DNA of 7,581 bases from an uncultured Campylobacter sp. Lineage in GTDB: Bacteria; Campylobacterota; Campylobacteria; Campylobacterales; Campylobacteraceae. The stretch covers positions 1 to 7,581 of the forward strand of contig NZ_CALKTL010000015.1 in assembly GCF_937997405.1 (NCBI RefSeq), in the 5' to 3' direction. The notes beneath the pieces were generated by a model. The model was not told the DNA's origin and searched no databases. It worked only from the letters and a program-made list of their open reading frames with translations. Positions 5,937-7,581 of the stretch are shown in pieces (the first letter of the stretch is position 1; every line of letters starts with the position of its first letter). The position numbers and the translations under genes are program-made.

Positions 5937-5978
5937 AGCGCAATCATTTATCAAAATTTAATTTAAAAAGGACGCAAA

Positions 5979-7581
5979 ATGACAACTCCGAACGATCTGG
6001 ATAAACTAGGTCTTAAAAATATCAAAAAAATCAATCACAACCTAAGCTACGACGAGCTTTTTGAGCTTGAAAAGACAAGAGGCGAGGGGCGCATATCGAG
6101 CAACGGCACTTTTATGGTCGATACGGGCATCTTTACGGGTCGCAGCCCCAAGGACAAGTACTTCGTAAAACAAGACCCGAGCCAAAAATACATCGCCTGG
6201 GGCAAGATAAATCAGCCTATCTCAAAAGAGCTTTTCGATAAACTTTTAGCCAAAGCTAAAGCTCAGCTAAGCGGTAAGGAAATCTTTATCCAAGACGCCT
6301 ATTGCGGCGCCAGCAAATCCAGCCGTAAAAACGTGCGTTTCGTAACCGAGGTCGCGTGGCAGGCGCATTTTGTTAAAAATATGTTCATCCGCCCAAGCGA
6401 GAGCGAGCTAGCGGAATTTCATCCTGATTTCGTCGTTTACAACGCGTGCAAATGCAAAAACGAAGATTACGCGAGCGACGGGCTTCACAGCGACGTTTTT
6501 GTTATCTTTAACGTCGAGGAAAACGTCGCGGTTATCGGCGGTACGTGGTACGGCGGCGAGATGAAAAAAGGAATTTTTTCTATGATGAACTACTGGCTGC
6601 CGCTTGAGGGCAAGCTAAGCATGCACTGCTCCGCAAACGTGGGCAGGGATGGCGACACGGCGCTATTTTTCGGTCTAAGCGGCACGGGCAAAACGACGCT
6701 CTCGACCGATCCAAACCGCAAGCTGATCGGCGACGACGAGCACGGCTGGGACGACGAGGGGATATTTAACTTCGAGGGTGGCTGCTACGCGAAGTGCATA
6801 AATTTAGACCCTAGCAGCGAGCCTGAAATTTACGCCGCGATCAAACGCGACGCGCTGCTTGAAAACGTGGTCGCGGATGAGGCTGGCGTAGTAGACTACA
6901 AAGACGGCAGCAAGACCGAAAACACCCGCGTTAGCTACCCGATCTATCACATCGATAACTACGAGCCAAGCTCTGCGGGCGGTCATCCGAAAAACATAAT
7001 CTTTCTAACCGCCGACGCATTCGGCGTTTTGCCGCCGGTCGCAAAGCTTACTAAAGAGCAGGCGATGTATTATTTCCTAAGCGGCTATACGGCAAAAGTC
7101 GCGGGCACCGAGCGCGGCATCACCGAGCCTGTAGCGACCTTTAGCGCGTGCTTTGGCGAGCCGTTTATGCCGCTGCACCCGACCGTTTATGCTAAGCTTC
7201 TGGGCGAAAAGATCGACAAGCACAATGTTAGCGTCTATCTAGTAAACACCGGCTGGAGCGGCGGCGCGTACGGCGTAGGCAAGCGAATGAGCATCAAAGC
7301 CACGCGCGCATGCATAAACGCGATCCTGGACGGCAGTATCAAAAAGTGCGAATTTGAAAATTTTGAAAAATTTAACCTCGCTATCCCAAAAGAGCTAGTA
7401 GGCGTCGAGACGAAGCTGCTAAATCCTATTAATACGTGGACGCATCCTGCGGAATATAATATAACGCGCGATAAGCTAGCAAAGATGTTTGAAGAGAATT
7501 TTAAACGCTACGAGGACGTAAAAGAGGGGGTCCTTTGCGTCGGGGCCCGCGGTTCGGCGACGGGCCCGCCCGGCGTGCCGG
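5979..7581 (+). CDS. pckA: ATP-dependent phosphoenolpyruvate carboxykinase (3' end disrupted at window edge)
   Basis: Converts oxaloacetate and ATP to PEP, CO2 and ADP in the cytoplasm, the entry step of gluconeogenesis; it can run in reverse as an anaplerotic reaction. The frame is open from the ATG at 5979 (AAGGA at 5968-5972) to the window edge, with no stop. Visible features: TGRSPKDK (53-60) for oxaloacetate binding, GGTWYGGEMKKGIFSMMNYW (187-206) with metal and substrate residues, the P-loop GLSGTGKTTLS (232-242), the kinase-2 metal segment LIGDDEHGWDDEGIFNFEGG (249-268), and the adenine-side NTRVSYPIYHI (315-325). Homology is continuous to about YEDVKEG (511-517). Family members then end within about ten residues at an AGPK-like C-terminus. 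Here the reading runs on with unrelated GC-rich codons, so residues after about 518 are probably not native. With pycB upstream it forms a pyruvate to oxaloacetate to PEP path. Confidence 0.96.
   Translation, partial: MTTPNDLDKLGLKNIKKINHNLSYDELFELEKTRGEGRISSNGTFMVDTGIFTGRSPKDKYFVKQDPSQKYIAWGKINQPISKELFDKLLAKAKAQLSGKEIFIQDAYCGASKSSRKNVRFVTEVAWQAHFVKNMFIRPSESELAEFHPDFVVYNACKCKNEDYASDGLHSDVFVIFNVEENVAVIGGTWYGGEMKKGIFSMMNYWLPLEGKLSMHCSANVGRDGDTALFFGLSGTGKTTLSTDPNRKLIGDDEHGWDDEGIFNFEGGCYAKCINLDPSSEPEIYAAIKRDALLENVVADEAGVVDYKDGSKTENTRVSYPIYHIDNYEPSSAGGHPKNIIFLTADAFGVLPPVAKLTKEQAMYYFLSGYTAKVAGTERGITEPVATFSACFGEPFMPLHPTVYAKLLGEKIDKHNVSVYLVNTGWSGGAYGVGKRMSIKATRACINAILDGSIKKCEFENFEKFNLAIPKELVGVETKLLNPINTWTHPAEYNITRDKLAKMFEENFKRYEDVKEGVLCVGARGSATGPPGVP
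7530..7581. other. GC-rich tail of foreign or chimeric origin
   Basis: Positions 7531-7581 contain 42 G or C out of 51 (82%), against 20 of 50 (40%) in 7481-7530 and mid-GC elsewhere. The change falls exactly where the conserved pckA C-terminus should finish. GGGCCCGC occurs twice (7543-7550 and 7562-7569). It looks like an assembly chimera or contig-end artefact joining DNA from a high-GC source; a true recombination junction cannot be excluded from the sequence alone. Confidence 0.7.

Noticed and set aside
6804..6986. Minus-strand open frame inside pckA
   Set aside because: It is antisense to the conserved adenine-binding region of PEP carboxykinase, without start signals.
7526..7581. A one-base error in the G run at 7526-7530 as the cause of the odd pckA end
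   Set aside because: Dropping one G gives a frame reading SFASGPAV, which faintly resembles the family ending. It runs on without a stop into arginine-rich sequence, and a frame error would not explain the jump to 82% G+C.
1..7581. CRISPR array, tRNA/rRNA genes, insertion sequences, phage or defence genes
   Set aside because: I saw no regularly spaced repeats, cloverleaf sequences, transposase motifs or terminal inverted repeats on either strand. The genes are metabolic, transport and surface functions.

Overview
The window looks like Campylobacter (Campylobacterota) chromosome, probably one of the higher-GC, mainly oral or anaerobic species. The signs are short AT-rich spacers, TATAAT-type -10 boxes without a -35 hexamer, a very high density of AAATTT/GAATTT words in mid-GC coding DNA, and a pycB-pckA pair, which as I recall is also adjacent in C. 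jejuni. Species cannot be fixed from the sequence alone.

Layout: (1) 1-770, a cysQ-type 3'(2'),5'-bisphosphate nucleotidase that lacks only its first codon or codons at the window edge. (2) 833-1216, a short prepilin-like protein with its own -10 box and a strong intrinsic terminator; its 3' half is markedly AT-rich. (3) 1845-1234 on the minus strand, a four-helix membrane protein that I align to DsbB. It keeps the arginine and the second cysteine pair of DsbB but has no CxxC in the first periplasmic loop. (4) 1942-3966, the two membrane subunits of a TRAP transporter (dctQ, TTG start; dctM), separated by a previously unlisted 29-codon reading frame whose stop overlaps the dctM start. No dctP binding-protein gene is present. 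(5) 4008-5846, a biotin-carrying carboxyltransferase (pycB/oadA type). (6) 5979 to the right edge, ATP-type phosphoenolpyruvate carboxykinase (pckA) with its own promoter.

The right half reads as a central-carbon module. A TRAP transporter of the subfamily that includes 2-oxo-acid and lactate systems sits upstream of a pyruvate-carboxylase B subunit, which is followed by PEP carboxykinase. That would take an imported C3 acid through oxaloacetate to PEP, which suits a non-glycolytic Campylobacter. The substrate is inference.

The last ~50 bases (82% G+C against 40% in the preceding 50) break the conserved C-terminus of pckA and look like foreign or chimeric sequence at a contig end. The most unusual items are the DsbB-like protein without its quinone-side CxxC, the translationally coupled 29-codon ORF, and this chimeric end. 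I found no CRISPR array, tRNA, rRNA, insertion sequence or obvious defence system. No gene-free stretch exceeds 300 bases.
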